In this document: positions 22,101-35,300 of the stretch, piece after piece
How the letters are laid out: each line of letters begins with the position of its first letter
Position numbering within the stretch: the stretch's first letter is position 1
Source: Euonymus europaeus
Taxonomy: Eukaryota > Streptophyta > Magnoliopsida > Celastrales > Celastraceae
Length of the DNA stretch: 64,000 nt
Direction: 5' to 3'
Assembly (NCBI GenBank): GCA_963580455.1
Contig: OY756972.1
Coordinates: forward strand, 1,069,001 to 1,133,000
The notes under the pieces: generated by a model
Seen by the model: the letters and a program-made list of their open reading frames with translations, nothing else
Database searches by the model: none
What the model was told of the DNA's origin: nothing
Translations under genes and position numbers: made by a program

Positions 22101-25100
22101 GAACTCGTGGCTAGTTGGTCTCGTTTCACCTAGTTAGCCGCGAAATGTGTTTCTTTACGTAAACGGTTTTATGAATATCCGTTGACTCCGAGTTCTGAAT
22201 TCGGTGATTTTTAGCTTGATTTCACACTAATTTTCGAGCTCTACGATCCTGGCATTTCGGATTTTGATGTCAGAACTCGTGGCTAGTTGGTCTCGTTTCA
22301 CCTAGTTAGCCGCGAAATGTGGTTTCTTTACGTAAACGGTTTTATGAATATCCGTTGACTCCGAGTTCTGAATTCGGTGATTTTTAGCTTGATTTCACAC
22401 TACTTTTCGAGCTCTATAATCCTGGCGTTTCGGATTTTGATTTCAGAACTCGTGGCTAGTAGGTCTCGTTTCACCTAGTTAGCCGCGAAATGTTGTTTCT
22501 TTACGTAAACGGTTTTATGAATATCCGTTGACTCCGAGTTCTGAATTCGGTGATTTTTAGCTTGATTTCACACTACTTTTCGAGCTCTAGAATCCTGGCG
22601 TTTCGGATTTTGATTTCAGAACTCGTGGCTAGTTGGTCTCGTTTCACCTAGTTAGCCGCGAAATGTGGTTTCTTTACGTAAACGGTTTTATGAATATCCG
22701 TTGACTCCGAGTTCTGAATTCGATGATTTTTAGCTTGATTTCACACTACTTTTCGAGCTCTACGATCCTGGCATTTCGGATTTTGATTTCAGAACTCGTG
22801 GCTAGTTGGTCTCGTTTCACCTAGTTAGCCGCGAAATGTGGTTTCTTTACGTAAACGGTTTTATGAATATCCGTTGACTCCGAGTTCTGAATTCGGTGAT
22901 TTTTAGCTTGATTTCACACTAATTTTCGAGCTCTACGATCCTGCCGTTTCGGATTTTGATTTCAGAACTCGTGGCTAGTTGGTCTCGTTTCACCTAGTTA
23001 GCCGCGAAATGTGGTTTCTTTACGTAAACGGTTTTATGAATATCCGTTGACTCCGAGTTCTGAATTCGGTGATTTTTAGCTTGATTTCACACTACTTTTC
23101 GAGCTCTACGATCCTGGCGTTTCGGATTTTGATTTCAGAACTCGTGGCTAGTTGGTGTCGTTTCACCTAGTTAGCCGCGAAATGTGGTTTCTTTACGTAA
23201 ACGGTTTTATGAATATCCGTTGACTCCGAGTTCTGAATTCGGTGATTTTTAGCTTGATTTCACACTACTTTTCGAGCTCTACGATCCTGGCATTTCGGAT
23301 TTTGATTTCAGAACTCGTGGCTAGTTGGTCTCGTTTCACCTAGTTAGCCGCGAAATGTGGTTTCTTTACGTAAACGGTTTTATAAATATCCGTTCACTCC
23401 GAGTTCTGAATTCGGTGATTTTTAGCTTGATTTCACACTAATTTTCGAGCTCTACGATCCTGGCGTTTCGGATTTTGATTTCAGAACTCGTGGCTAGTTG
23501 GTCTCGTTTCACCTAGTTAGCCGCGAAATGTGGTTTCTTTACGTAAACGGTTTTATGAATATCCGTTGACTCCGAGTTCTGAATTCGGTGATTTTTAGCT
23601 TGATTTCACACTAATTTTCGAGCTCTACGATCCTGGTGTTTCGGATTTTGATTTCAGAACTCGTGGCTAGTTGGTCTCGTTTCACCTAGTTAGCCGCGAA
23701 ATGTGGTTTCTTTACGTAAACGGTTTTATGAATATCCGTTGACTCCGAGTTCTGAATTCGGTGATTTTTAGCTTGATTTTACACTACTTTTCGAGCTCTA
23801 CAATCCTGGCGTTTTGGATTTTGATTTCAGAACTCGTGGCTAGTTGGTCTCGTTTCACCTAGTTAGCCGCAAAATGTGGTTTCTTTACGTAAACGGTTTT
23901 ATAAATATCCGTTCACTCCGAGTTCTGAATTCGGTGATTTTTAGCTTGATTTCACACTAATTTTCGAGCTCTACGATCCTGGTGTTTCGGATTTTGATTT
24001 CAGAACTCGTGGCTAGTTGGTCTCGTTTCACCTAGTTAGCCGCGAAATGTGGTTTCTTTACGTAAACGGTTTTATGAATATCCGTTGACTCCGAGTTCTG
24101 AATTCGGTGATTTTTAGCTTGATTTCACACTACTTTTCGAGCTCTACAATCCTGGCGTTTCGGATTTTGATTTCAGAACTCGTGGCTAGTTGGTGTCGTT
24201 TCACCTAGTTAGCCGCGAAATGTGGTTTCTTTACGTAAACGGTTTTATGAATATCCGTTGACTCCGAGTTCTGAATTCGGTGATTTTTAGCTTGATTTCA
24301 CACTAATTTTCGAGCTCTACGATCCTAGAATTTCGGATTTTGATTTCAGAACTCGTGGCTAGTTGGTCTCGTTTCACCTAGTTAGCCGCGAAATGTGGTT
24401 CTTTACGTAAACGGTTTTATAAATATCCGTTCACTCCGAGTTCTGAATTCGGTGATTTTTAGCTTGATTTCACACTAATTTTCGAGCTCTACGATCCTGG
24501 CGTTTCGGATTTTGATTTCAGAACTCGTGGCTAGTTGGTCTCGTTTCACCTAGTTAGCCGCGAAATGTGGTTTCTTTACGTAAACGGTTTTATGAATATC
24601 CGTTGACTCCGAGTTCTGAATTCGGTGATTTTTAGCTTGATTTCACACTACTTTTCGAGCTCTACAATCCTGGCGTTTCGGATTTTGATTTCAGAACTCG
24701 TGGCTAGTAGGTCTCGTTTCACCTAGTTAGCCGCGAAATGTGGTTTCTTTACGTAAACGGTTTTATGAATATCCGTTGACTCCGAGTTCTGAATTCGGTG
24801 ATTTTTAGCTTTATTTCACACTAATTTTCGAGCTCTACGATCCTGGCGTTTCGGATTTTGATTTCAGAACTCGTGGCTAGTTGGTCTCGTTTCACCTAGT
24901 TAGCCGCGAAATGTGGTTTCTTTACGTAAACGGTTTTATGAATATCCGTTGACTCCGAGTTCTGAATTCGGTGATTTTTAGCTTGATTTCACACTACTTT
25001 TCGAGCTCTACGATCCTGGCGTTTCGGATTTTGATTTCAGAACTCGTGGCTAGTTGGTGTCGTTTCACCTAGTTAGCCGCGAAATGTGGTTTCTTTACGT

Positions 25101-27323
25101 AAACGGTTTTATGAATATCCGTTGACTCCGAGTTCTGAATTCGGTGATTTTTAGCTTGATTTCACACTAATTTTTGAGCTCTACGATCCTGGCATTTCGG
25201 ATTTTGATTTCAGAACTCGTGGCTAGTTGGTCTCGTTTCACCTAGTTAGCCGCGAAATGTGGTTTCTTTACGTAAACGGTTTTATGAATATCCGTTGACT
25301 CCGAGTTCTGAATTCGGTGATTTTTAGCTTGATTTCACACTACTTTTCGAGCTCTACAATCCTGGCGTTTCGGATTTTGATTTCAGAACTCGTGGCTAGT
25401 AGGTCTCGTTTCACCTAGTTAGCCGCGAAATGTGGTTTCTTTACGTAAACGGTTTTATGAATATCCGTTGACTCCGAGTTCTGAATTCGGTGATTTTTAG
25501 CTTGATTTCACACTACTTTTCGAGCTCTACAATCCTGGCGTTTCGGATTTTGATTTCAGAACTCGTGGCTAGTAGGTCTCGTTTCACCTAGTTAGCCGCG
25601 AAATGTGGTTTCTTTACGTAAACGGTTTTATGAATATCCGTTGACTCCGAGTTCTGAATTCGGTGATTTTTAGCTTTATTTCACACTAATTTTCGAGCTC
25701 TACGATCCTGGCGTTTCGGATTTTGATTTCAGAACTCGTGGCTAGTTGGTCTCGTTTCACCTAGTTAGCCGCGAAATGTGGTTTCTTTACGTAAACGGTT
25801 TTATGAATATCCGTTGACTCCGAGTTCGGAATTCGGTGATTTTTAGCTTGATTTCACACTACTTTTCGAGCTCTACGATCCTGGCGTTTCGGATTTTGAT
25901 TTCAGAACTCGTGGCTAGTTGGTGTCGTTTCACCTAGTTAGCCGCGAAATGTGGTTTCTTTACGTAAACGGTTTTATGAATATCCGTTGACTCCGAGTTC
26001 TGAATTCGGTGATTTTTAGCTTGATTTCACACTAATTTTCGAGCTCTACGATCCTGGCATTTCGGATTTTGATTTCAGAACTCGTGGCTAGTTGGTCTCG
26101 TTTCACCTAGTTAGCCGCGAAATGTGGTTTCTTTACGTAAACGGTTTTATGAATATCCGTTGACTCCGAGTTCTGAATTCGGTGATTTTTAGCTTTATTT
26201 CACACTAATTTTCGAGCTCTACGATCCTGGCGTTTCGGATTTTGATTTCAGAACTCGTGGCTAGTTGGTCTCGTTTCACCTAGTTAGCCGCGAAATGTGG
26301 TTTCTTTACGTAAACGGTTTTATGAATATCCGTTGACTCCGAGTTCTGAATTCGGTGATTTTTAGCTTGATTTCACACTACTTTTCGAGCTCTACGATCC
26401 TGGCGTTTCGGATTTTGATTTCAGAACTCGTGGCTAGTTGGTGTCGTTTCACCTAGTTAGCCGCGAAATGTGGTTTCTTTACGTAAACGGTTTTATGAAT
26501 ATCCGTTGACTCCGAGTTCTGAATTCGGTGATTTTTAGCTTGATTTCACACTAATTTTCGAGCTCTACGATCCTGGCATTTCGGATTTTGATTTCAGAAC
26601 TCGTGGCTAGTTGGTCTCGTTTCACCTAGTTAGCCGCGAAATGTGTTTCTTTACGTAAACGGTTTTATGAATATCCGTTGACTCCGAGTTCTGAATTCGG
26701 TGATTTTTAGCTTGATTTCACACTAATTTTCGAGCTCTACGATCCTGGCATTTCGGATTTTGATGTCAGAACTCGTGGCTAGTTGGTCTCGTTTCACCTA
26801 GTTAGCCGCGAAATGTGGTTTCTTTACGTAAACGGTTTTATGAATATCCGTTGACTCCGAGTTCTGAATTCGGTGATTTTTAGCTTGATTTCACACTACT
26901 TTTCGAGCTCTATAATCCTGGCGTTTCGGATTTTGATTTCAGAACTCGTGGCTAGTAGGTCTCGTTTCACCTAGTTAGCCGCGAAATGTTGTTTCTTTAC
27001 GTAAACGGTTTTATGAATATCCGTTGACTCCGAGTTCTGAATTCGGTGATTTTTAGCTTGATTTCACACTACTTTTCGAGCTCTAGAATCCTGGCGTTTC
27101 GGATTTTGATTTCAGAACTCGTGGCTAGTTGGTCTCGTTTCACCTAGTTAGCCGCGAAATGTGGTTTCTTTACGTAAACGGTTTTATGAATATCCGTTGA
27201 CTCCGAGTTCTGAATTCGATGATTTTTAGCTTGATTTCACACTACTTTTCGAGCTCTACGATCCTGGCATTTCGGATTTTGATTTCATAACTCGTGGCTA
27301 GTTGGTGTCGTTTCACCTAGTTA
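18332..27323 (+). repeat. 26-monomer HOR, 4496 bp x 2
   Basis: m107-m132 (18332-22827) and m133-m158 (22828-27323) are copies at an offset of 4496 bp. Each has two 172-bp monomers. Matching markers are TTTTACACTAC (19281, 23777), CCTGGTGTTT (m111, m137), the GTGTTTC length variant (22147, 26643), GTTGTTTC with CTCTAGAATCC (m131, m157) and TTCGATGATT (m132, m158). Differences seen include TTGCTCTCG in m114, CCTAGAATTT in m141 and GTTCGGAATTC in m150. A trimer marked by GCTTTATTTC, GGTGTCG and CCTGGCATTT recurs inside at 21099 and 21618. The first five monomers are shared with the preceding 11-mer. Confidence 0.92.
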
Positions 27324-29399
27324 GCCGCGAAATGTGGTTTCTTTACGTAAACGGTTTTATGAATATCCGTTGACTCCGAGTTCTGAATTCGATGATTTTT
27401 AGCTTGATTTCACACTAATTTTCGAGCTCTACGATCCTGGCGTTTCGGATTTTGATTTCAGAACTCGTGGCTAGTTGGTCTCCTTTCACCTAGTTAGCCG
27501 CGAAATGTGGTTTCTTTACGTAAACGGTTTTATGAATATCCGTTGACTCCGAGTTCTGAATTCGGTGATTTTTAGCTTGATTTCACACTACTTTTCGAGC
27601 TTTACAATCCTGGCGTTTCGGATTTTGATTTCAGAACTCGTGGCTAGTAGGTCTCGTTTCACCTAGTTAGCTGCGAAATGTGGTTTCTTTACGTAAACGG
27701 TTTTATGAATATCCGTTGACTCCGAGTTCTGAATTCGGTGATTTTTAGCTTTATTTCACACTAATTTTCGAGCTCTACGATCCTGGCGTTTCGGATTTTG
27801 ATTTCAGAACTCGTGGCTAGTTGGTCTCGTTTCACCTAGTTAGCCGCGAAATGTGGTTTCTTTACGTAAACGGTTTTATAAATATCCGTTCACTCCGAGT
27901 TCTGAATTCGGTGATTTTTAGCTTGATTTCACACTAATTTTCGAGCTCTACGATCCTGGCGTTTCGGATTTTGATTTCAGAACTCGTGGCTAGTTGGTCT
28001 CGTTTCACCTAGTTAGCCGCGAAATGTGGTTTCTTTACGTAAACGGTTTTGTGAATATCCGTTGACTCCGAGTTCTGAATTCGGTGATTTTTAGCTTGAT
28101 TTCACACTACTTTTCGAGCTCTACAATCCTGGCATTTCGGATTTTGATTTCAGAACTCGTGGCTAGTAGGTCTCGTTTCACCTAGTTAGCCGCGAAATGT
28201 GGTTTCTTTACGTAAACGGTTTTATGAATATCCGTTGACTCCGAGTTCTGAATTCGGTGATTTTTAGCTTTATTTCACACTAATTTTCGAGCTCTACGAT
28301 CCTGGCGTTTCGGATTTTGATTTCAGAACTCGTGGCTAGTTGGTCTCGTTTCACCTAGTTAGCCGCGAAATGTGGTTTCTTTACGTAAACGGTTTTATGA
28401 ATATCCGTTGACTCCGAGTTCTGAATTCGGTGATTTTTAGCTTGATTTCACACTACTTTTCGAGCTCTACGATCCTGGCGTTTCGGATTTTGATTTCAGA
28501 ACTCGTGGCTAGTTGGTGTCGTTTCACCTAGTTAGCCGCGAAATGTGGTTTCTTTACGTAAACGGTTTTATGAATATCCGTTGACTCCGAGTTCTGAATT
28601 CGGTGATTTTTAGCTTGATTTCACACTACTTTTCGAGCTCTACGATCCTGGAATTTCGGATTTTGATTTCAGAACTCGTGGCTAGTTGGTCTCGTTTCAC
28701 CTAGTTAGCCGCGAAATGTGGTTTCTTTACGTAAACGGTTTTATAAATATCCGTTCACTCCGAGTTCTGAATTCGGTGGTTTTTAGCTTGATTTCACACT
28801 AATTTTCGAGCTCTACGATCCTGGCGTTTCGGATTTTGATTTCAGAACTCGTGGCTAGTTGGTCTCGTTTCACCTAGTTAGCCGCGAAATGTGGTTTCTT
28901 TACGTAAACGGCTTTATGAATATCCGTTGACTCCGAGTTCTGAATTCGGTGATTTTTAGCTTGATTTCACACTACTTTTCGAGCTCTACAATCCTGGCGT
29001 TTCGGATTTTGATTTCAGAACTTGTGGCTAGTAGGTCTCGTTTCACCTAGTTAGCCGCGAAATGTGGTTTCTTTACGTAAACGGTTTTATGAATATCCGT
29101 TTACTCCGAGTTCTGAATTCGGTGATTTTTAACTTGATTTCACACTAATTTTCGAGCTCTACGATCCTGGCATTTCGGATTTTGATTTCAGAACTCGTGG
29201 CTAGTTGGTGTCGTTTCACCTAGTTAGCCGCGAAATGTGGTTTCTTTACGTAAACGGTTTTATGAATATCCGTTGACTCCGAGTTCTGAATTCGATGATT
29301 TTTAGCTTGATTTCACACTAATTTTCGAGCTCTACGATCCTGGCGTTTCGGATTTTGATTTCAGAACTCGTGGCTAGTTGGTCTCCTTTCACCTAGTTA
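27324..29399 (+). repeat. Transition block m159-m170 with 11-monomer phasing
   Basis: m159-m163 (27324-28188) match m170-m174 (29227-30091) at 1903 bp: the CTCCTTTCAC monomer, GAGCTTTACAATCC, GCTTTATTTC, ATAAATATCCGTTCAC, then an AGTAGG monomer. m164-m168 hold GCTTTATTTC, GGTGTCG, CCTGGAATTT, GGTGGTTTTTAGC and CGGCTTTATGAA types. m161 (27670) has GCTGCG. The block joins the 26-mer to the 28-mer domain. Confidence 0.78.
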
Positions 29400-32300
29400 G
29401 CCGCGAAATGTGGTTTCTTTACGTAAACGGTTTTATGAATATCCGTTGACTCCGAGTTCTGAATTCGGTGATTTTTAGCTTGATTTCACACTACTTTTCG
29501 AGCTTTACAATCCTGGCGTTTCGGATTTTGATTTCAGAACTCGTGGCTAGTAGGTCTCGTTTCACCTAGTTAGCCGCGAAATGTGGTTTCTTTACGTAAA
29601 CGGTTTTATGAATATCCGTTGACTCCGAGTTCTGAATTCGGTGATTTTTAGCTTTATTTCACACTAATTTTCGAGCTCTACGATCCTGGCGTTTCGGATT
29701 TTGATTTCAGAACTCGTGGCTAGTTGGTCTCGTTTCACCTAGTTAGCCGCGAAATGTGGTTTCTTTACGTAAACGGTTTTATAAATATCCGTTCACTCCG
29801 AGTTCTGAATTCGGTGATTTTTAGCTTGATTTCACACTAATTTTCGAGCTCTACGATCCTGGCGTTTCGGATTTTGATTTCAGAACTCGTGGCTAGTTGG
29901 TCTCGTTTCACCTAGTTAGCCGCGAAATGTGGTTTCTTTACGTAAACGGTTTTATGAATATCTGTTGACTCCGAGTTCTGAATTCGGTGATTTTTAGCTT
30001 GATTTCACACTACTTTTCGAGCTCTACAATCCTGGCGTTTCGGATTTTGATTTCAGAACTCGTGGCTAGTAGGTCTCGTTTCACCTAGTTAGCCGCGAAA
30101 TGTGGTTTCTTTACGTAAACGGTTTTATAAATATCCGTTCACTCCGAGTTCTGAATTCGGTGATTTTTAGCTTGATTTCACACTAATTTTCGAGCTCTAC
30201 GATCCTGGCGTTTCGGATTTTGATTTCAGAACTCGTGGCTAGTTGGTCTCGTTTCACCTAGTTAGCCGCGAAATGTGGTTTCTTTACGTAAACGGCTTTA
30301 TGAATATCCGTTGACTCCGAGTTCTGAATTCGGTGATTTTTAGCTTGATTTCACACTACTTTTCGAGCTCTACAATCCTGGCGTTTCGGATTTTGATTTC
30401 AGAACTTGTGGCTAGTAGGTCTCGTTTCACCTAGTTAGCCGCGAAATGTGGTTTCTTTACGTAAACGGTTTTATGAATATCCGTTTACTCCGAGTTCTGA
30501 ATTCGGTGATTTTTAACTTGATTTCACACTAATTTTCGAGCTCTACGATCCTGGCGTTTCGGATTTTGATTTCAGAACTCGTGGCTAGTTGGTCTCGTTT
30601 CACCTAGTTAGCCGCGAAATGTGGTTTCTTTACGTAAACGGTTTTATGAATATCCGTTGACTCCGAGTTCTGAATTCGGTGATTTTTAGCTTGATTTCAC
30701 ACTACTTTTCGAGCTCTACAATCCTGGCATTTCGGATTTTGATTTCAGAACTCGTGGCTAGTTGGTCTCGTTTCACCTAGTTAGCCGCGAAATGTGGTTT
30801 CTTTACGTAAACGGTTTTATAAATATCCGTTCACTCCGAGTTCTGAATTCGGTGATTTTTAGCTTGATTTCACACTAATTTTCGAGCTCTACGATCCTGG
30901 CGTTTCGGATTTTGATTTCAGAACTCGTGGCTAGTTGGTCTCGTTTCACCTAGTTAGCCGCGAAATGTGGTTTCTTTACGTAAACGGCTTTATGAATATC
31001 CGTTGACTCCGAGTTCTGAATTCGGTGATTTTTAGCTTGATTTCACACTACTTTTCGAGCTCTACAATCCTGGCGTTTCGGATTTTGATTTCAGAACTTG
31101 TGGCTAGTAGGTCTCGTTTCACCTAGTTAGCCGCGAAATGTGGTTTCTTTACGTAAACGGTTTTATGAATATCCGTTTACTCCGAGTTCTGAATTCGGTG
31201 ATTTTTAACTTGATTTCACACTAATTTTCGAGCTCTACGATCCTGGCATTTCGGATTTTGATTTCAGAACTCGTGGCTAGTTGGTGTCGTTTCACCTAGT
31301 TAGCCGCGAAATGTGGTTTCTTTACGTAAACGGTTTTATGAATATCCGTTGACTCCGAGTTCTGAATTCGATGATTTTTAGCTTGATTTCACACTAATTT
31401 TCGAGCTCTACGATCCTGGCGTTTCGGATTTTGATTTCAGAACTCGTGGCTAGTTGGTCTCCTTTCACCTAGTTAGCCGCGAAATGTGGTTTCTTTACGT
31501 AAACGGTTTTATGAATATCCGTTGACTCCGAGTTCTGAATTCGGTGATTTTTAGCTTGATTTCACACTACTTTTCGAGCTTTACAATCCTGGCGTTTCGG
31601 ATTTTGATTTCAGAACTCGTGGCTAGTAGGTCTCGTTTCACCTAGTTAGCCGCGAAATGTGGTTTCTTTACGTAAACGGTTTTATGAATATCCGTTGACT
31701 TCGAGTTCTGAATTCGGTGATTTTTAGCTTTATTTCACACTAATTTTCGAGCTCTACGATCCTGGCGTTTCGGATTTTGATTTCAGAACTCGTGGCTAGT
31801 TGGTCTCGTTTCACCTAGTTAGCCGCGAAATGTGGTTTCTTTACGTAAACGGTTTTATAAATATCCGTTCACTCCGAGTTCTGAATTCGGTGATTTTTAG
31901 CTTGATTTCACACTAATTTTCGAGCTCTACGATCCTGGCGTTTCGGATTTTGATTTCAGAACTCGTGGCTAGTTGGTCTCGTTTCACCTAGTTAGCCGCG
32001 AAATGTGGTTTCTTTACGTAAACGGTTTTATGAATATCCGTTGACTCCGAGTTCTGAATTCGGTGATTTTTAGCTTGATTTCACACTACTTTTCGAGCTC
32101 TACAATCCTGGCGTTTCGGATTTTGATTTCAGAACTCGTGGCTAGTAGGTCTCGTTTCACCTAGTTAGCCGCGAAATGTGGTTTCTTTACGTAAACGGTT
32201 TTATGAATATCCGTTGACTCCGAGTTCTGAATTCGGTGATTTTTAGCTTTATTTCACACTAATTTTCGAGCTCTACGATCCTGGCGTTTCGGATTTTGAT

Positions 32301-35300
32301 TTCAGAACTCGTGGCTAGTTGGTCTCGTTTTACCTAGTTAGCCGCGAAATGTGGTTTCTTTACGTAAACGGTTTTATGAATATCCGTTGACTCCGAGTTC
32401 TGAATTCGGTGATTTTTAGCTTGATTTCACACTACTTTTCGAGCTCTACGATCCTGGCGTTTCGGATTTTGATTTCAGAACTCGTGGCTAGTTGGTGTCG
32501 TTTCACCTAGTTAGCCGCGAAATGTGGTTTCTTTACGTAAACGGTTTCATGAATATCCGTTGACTCCGAGTTCTGAATTCGGTGATTTTTAGCTTGATTT
32601 CACACTACTTTTCGAGCTCTACGATCCTGGCATTTCGGATTTTGATTTCAGAACTCGTGGCTAGTTGGTCTCGTTTCACCTAGTTAGCCGCGAAATGTGG
32701 TTCTTTACGTAAACGGTTTTATGAATATCCGTTGACTCCGAGTTCTGAATTCGGTGATTTTTAGCTTGATTTCACACTAATTTTCGAGCTCTACGATCCT
32801 GGCGTTTCGGATTTTGATTTCAGAACTCGTGGCTAGTTGGTCTCGTTTCACCTAGTTAGCCGCGAAATGTGGTTTCTTTACGTAAACGGTTTTATGAATA
32901 TCCGTTGACTCCGAGTTCTGAATTCGGTGATTTTTAGCTTGATTTCACACTACTTTTCGAGCTCTACAATCCTGGCGTTTCGGATTTTGATTTCAGAACT
33001 CGTGGCTAGTAGGTCTCGTTTCACCTAGTTAGCCGCGAAATGTTGTTTCTTTACGTAAACGGTTTTATGAATATCCGTTGACTCCGAGTTCTGAATTCGG
33101 TGATTTTTAGCTTGATTTCACACTACTTTTCGAGCTCTAGAATCCTGACATTTCGGATTTTTATTTCAAAACTCGTGGCTAGTTGGTCTCGTTTCACCTA
33201 GTTAGCCGCGAAATGTGGTTTCTTTACGTAAACGGTTTTATGAATATCCGTTGACTCCGAGTTCTGAATTCGGTGATTTTTAGCTTGATTTCACACTACT
33301 TTTCGAGCTCTACGATCCTGGCATTTCGGATTTTGATTTCAGAACTCGTGGCTAGTTGGTCTCGTTTCACCTAGTTAGCCGCGAAATGTGGTTTCTTTAC
33401 GTAAACGGTTTTATGAATATCCGTTGACTCCGAGTTCTAATTTCGGTGATTTTTAGCTTGATTTCACGCTAATTTTTGAGCTCTACGATCCTGGCATTTC
33501 GGATTTTGATGTCAGAACTCGTGGCTAGTTGGTCTCGTTTCACCTAGTTAGCCGCGAAATGTGGTTTCTTTACGTAAACGGTTTTATGAATATCCGTTGA
33601 CTCCGAGTTCTGAATTCGGTGATTTTTAGCTTGATTTCACACTATTTTTCGAGCTCTATAATCCTGCCGTTTCGGATTTTGATTTCAGAACTCGTGGCTA
33701 GTAGGTCTCGTTTCACCTAGTTAGCCGCGAAATGTGGTTTCTTTACGTAAACGGTTTTATGAATATCCGTTGACTCCGAGTTCTGAATTCGGTGATTTTT
33801 AGCTTGATTTCATACTACTTTTCGAGCTCTACGATCCTGGCATTTCGGATTTTGATTTCAGAACTCGTGGCTAGTTGGTCTCGTTTCACCTAGTTAGCCG
33901 CGAAATGTGGTTCTTTACGTAAACGGTTTTATGAATATCCGTTGACTCCGAGTTCTGAATTCGGTGATTTTTAGCTTGATTTCACACTACTTTTCGAGCT
34001 CTACAATCCTGGCATTTTGGATTTTGATTTCAGAACTCGTGGCTAGTTGGTCTCGTTTCACCTAGTTAGCCGCGAAATGTGGTTTCTTTACGTAAACGGT
34101 TTTATAAATATCCGTTCACTCCGAGTTCTGAATTCGGTGATTTTTAGCTTGATTTCACACTAATTTTCGAGCTCTACGATCCTGGCGTTTCGGATTTTGA
34201 TTTCAGAACTCGTGGCTAGTTGGTCTCGTTTCACCTAGTTAGCCGCGAAATGTGGTTTCTTTACGTAAACGGTTTTATGAATATCCGTTGACTCCGAGTT
34301 CTGAATTCGGTGATTTTTAGCTTGATTTCACACTACTTTTCGAGCTCTACAATCCTGGCGTTTCGGATTTTGATTTCAGAACTCGTGGCTAGTAGGTCTC
34401 GTTTCACCTAGTTAGCCGCGAAATGTGGTTTCTTTACGTAAACGGTTTTATGAATATCCGTTGACTCCGAGTTCTGAATTCGGTGATTTTTAGCTTTATT
34501 TCACACTAATTTTCGAGCTCTACGATCCTGGCGTTTCGGATTTTGATTTCAGAACTCGTGGCTAGTTGGTCTCGTTTCACCTAGTTAGCCGCGAAATGTG
34601 GTTTCTTTACGTAAACGGTTTTATAAATATCCGTTCACTCCGAGTTCTGAATTCGGTGATTTTTAGCTTGATTTCACACTAATTTTCGAGCTCTACGATC
34701 CTGGCGTTTCGGATTTTGATTTCAGAACTCGTGGCTAGTTGGTCTCGTTTCACCTAGTTAGCCGCGAAATGTGGTTTCTTTACGTAAACGGTTTTATGAA
34801 TATCTGTTGACTCCGAGTTCTGAATTCGGTGATTTTTAGCTTGATTTCACACTACTTTTCGAGCTCTACAATCCTGGCGTTTCGGATTTTGATTTCAGAA
34901 CTCGTGGCTAGTAGGTCTCGTTTCACCTAGTTAGCCGCGAAATGTGGTTTCTTTACGTAAACGGTTTTATAAATATCCGTTCACTCCGAGTTCTGAATTC
35001 GGTGATTTTTAGCTTGATTTCACACTAATTTTCGAGCTCTACGATCCTGGCGTTTCGGATTTTGATTTCAGAACTCGTGGCTAGTTGGTCTCGTTTCACC
35101 TAGTTAGCCGCGAAATGTGGTTTCTTTACGTAAACGGCTTTATGAATATCCGTTGACTCCGAGTTCTGAATTCGGTGATTTTTAGCTTGATTTCACACTA
35201 CTTTTCGAGCTCTACAATCCTGGCGTTTCGGATTTTGATTTCAGAACTCGTGGCTAGTAGGTCTCGTTTCACCTAGTTAGCCGCGAAATGTGGTTTCTTT

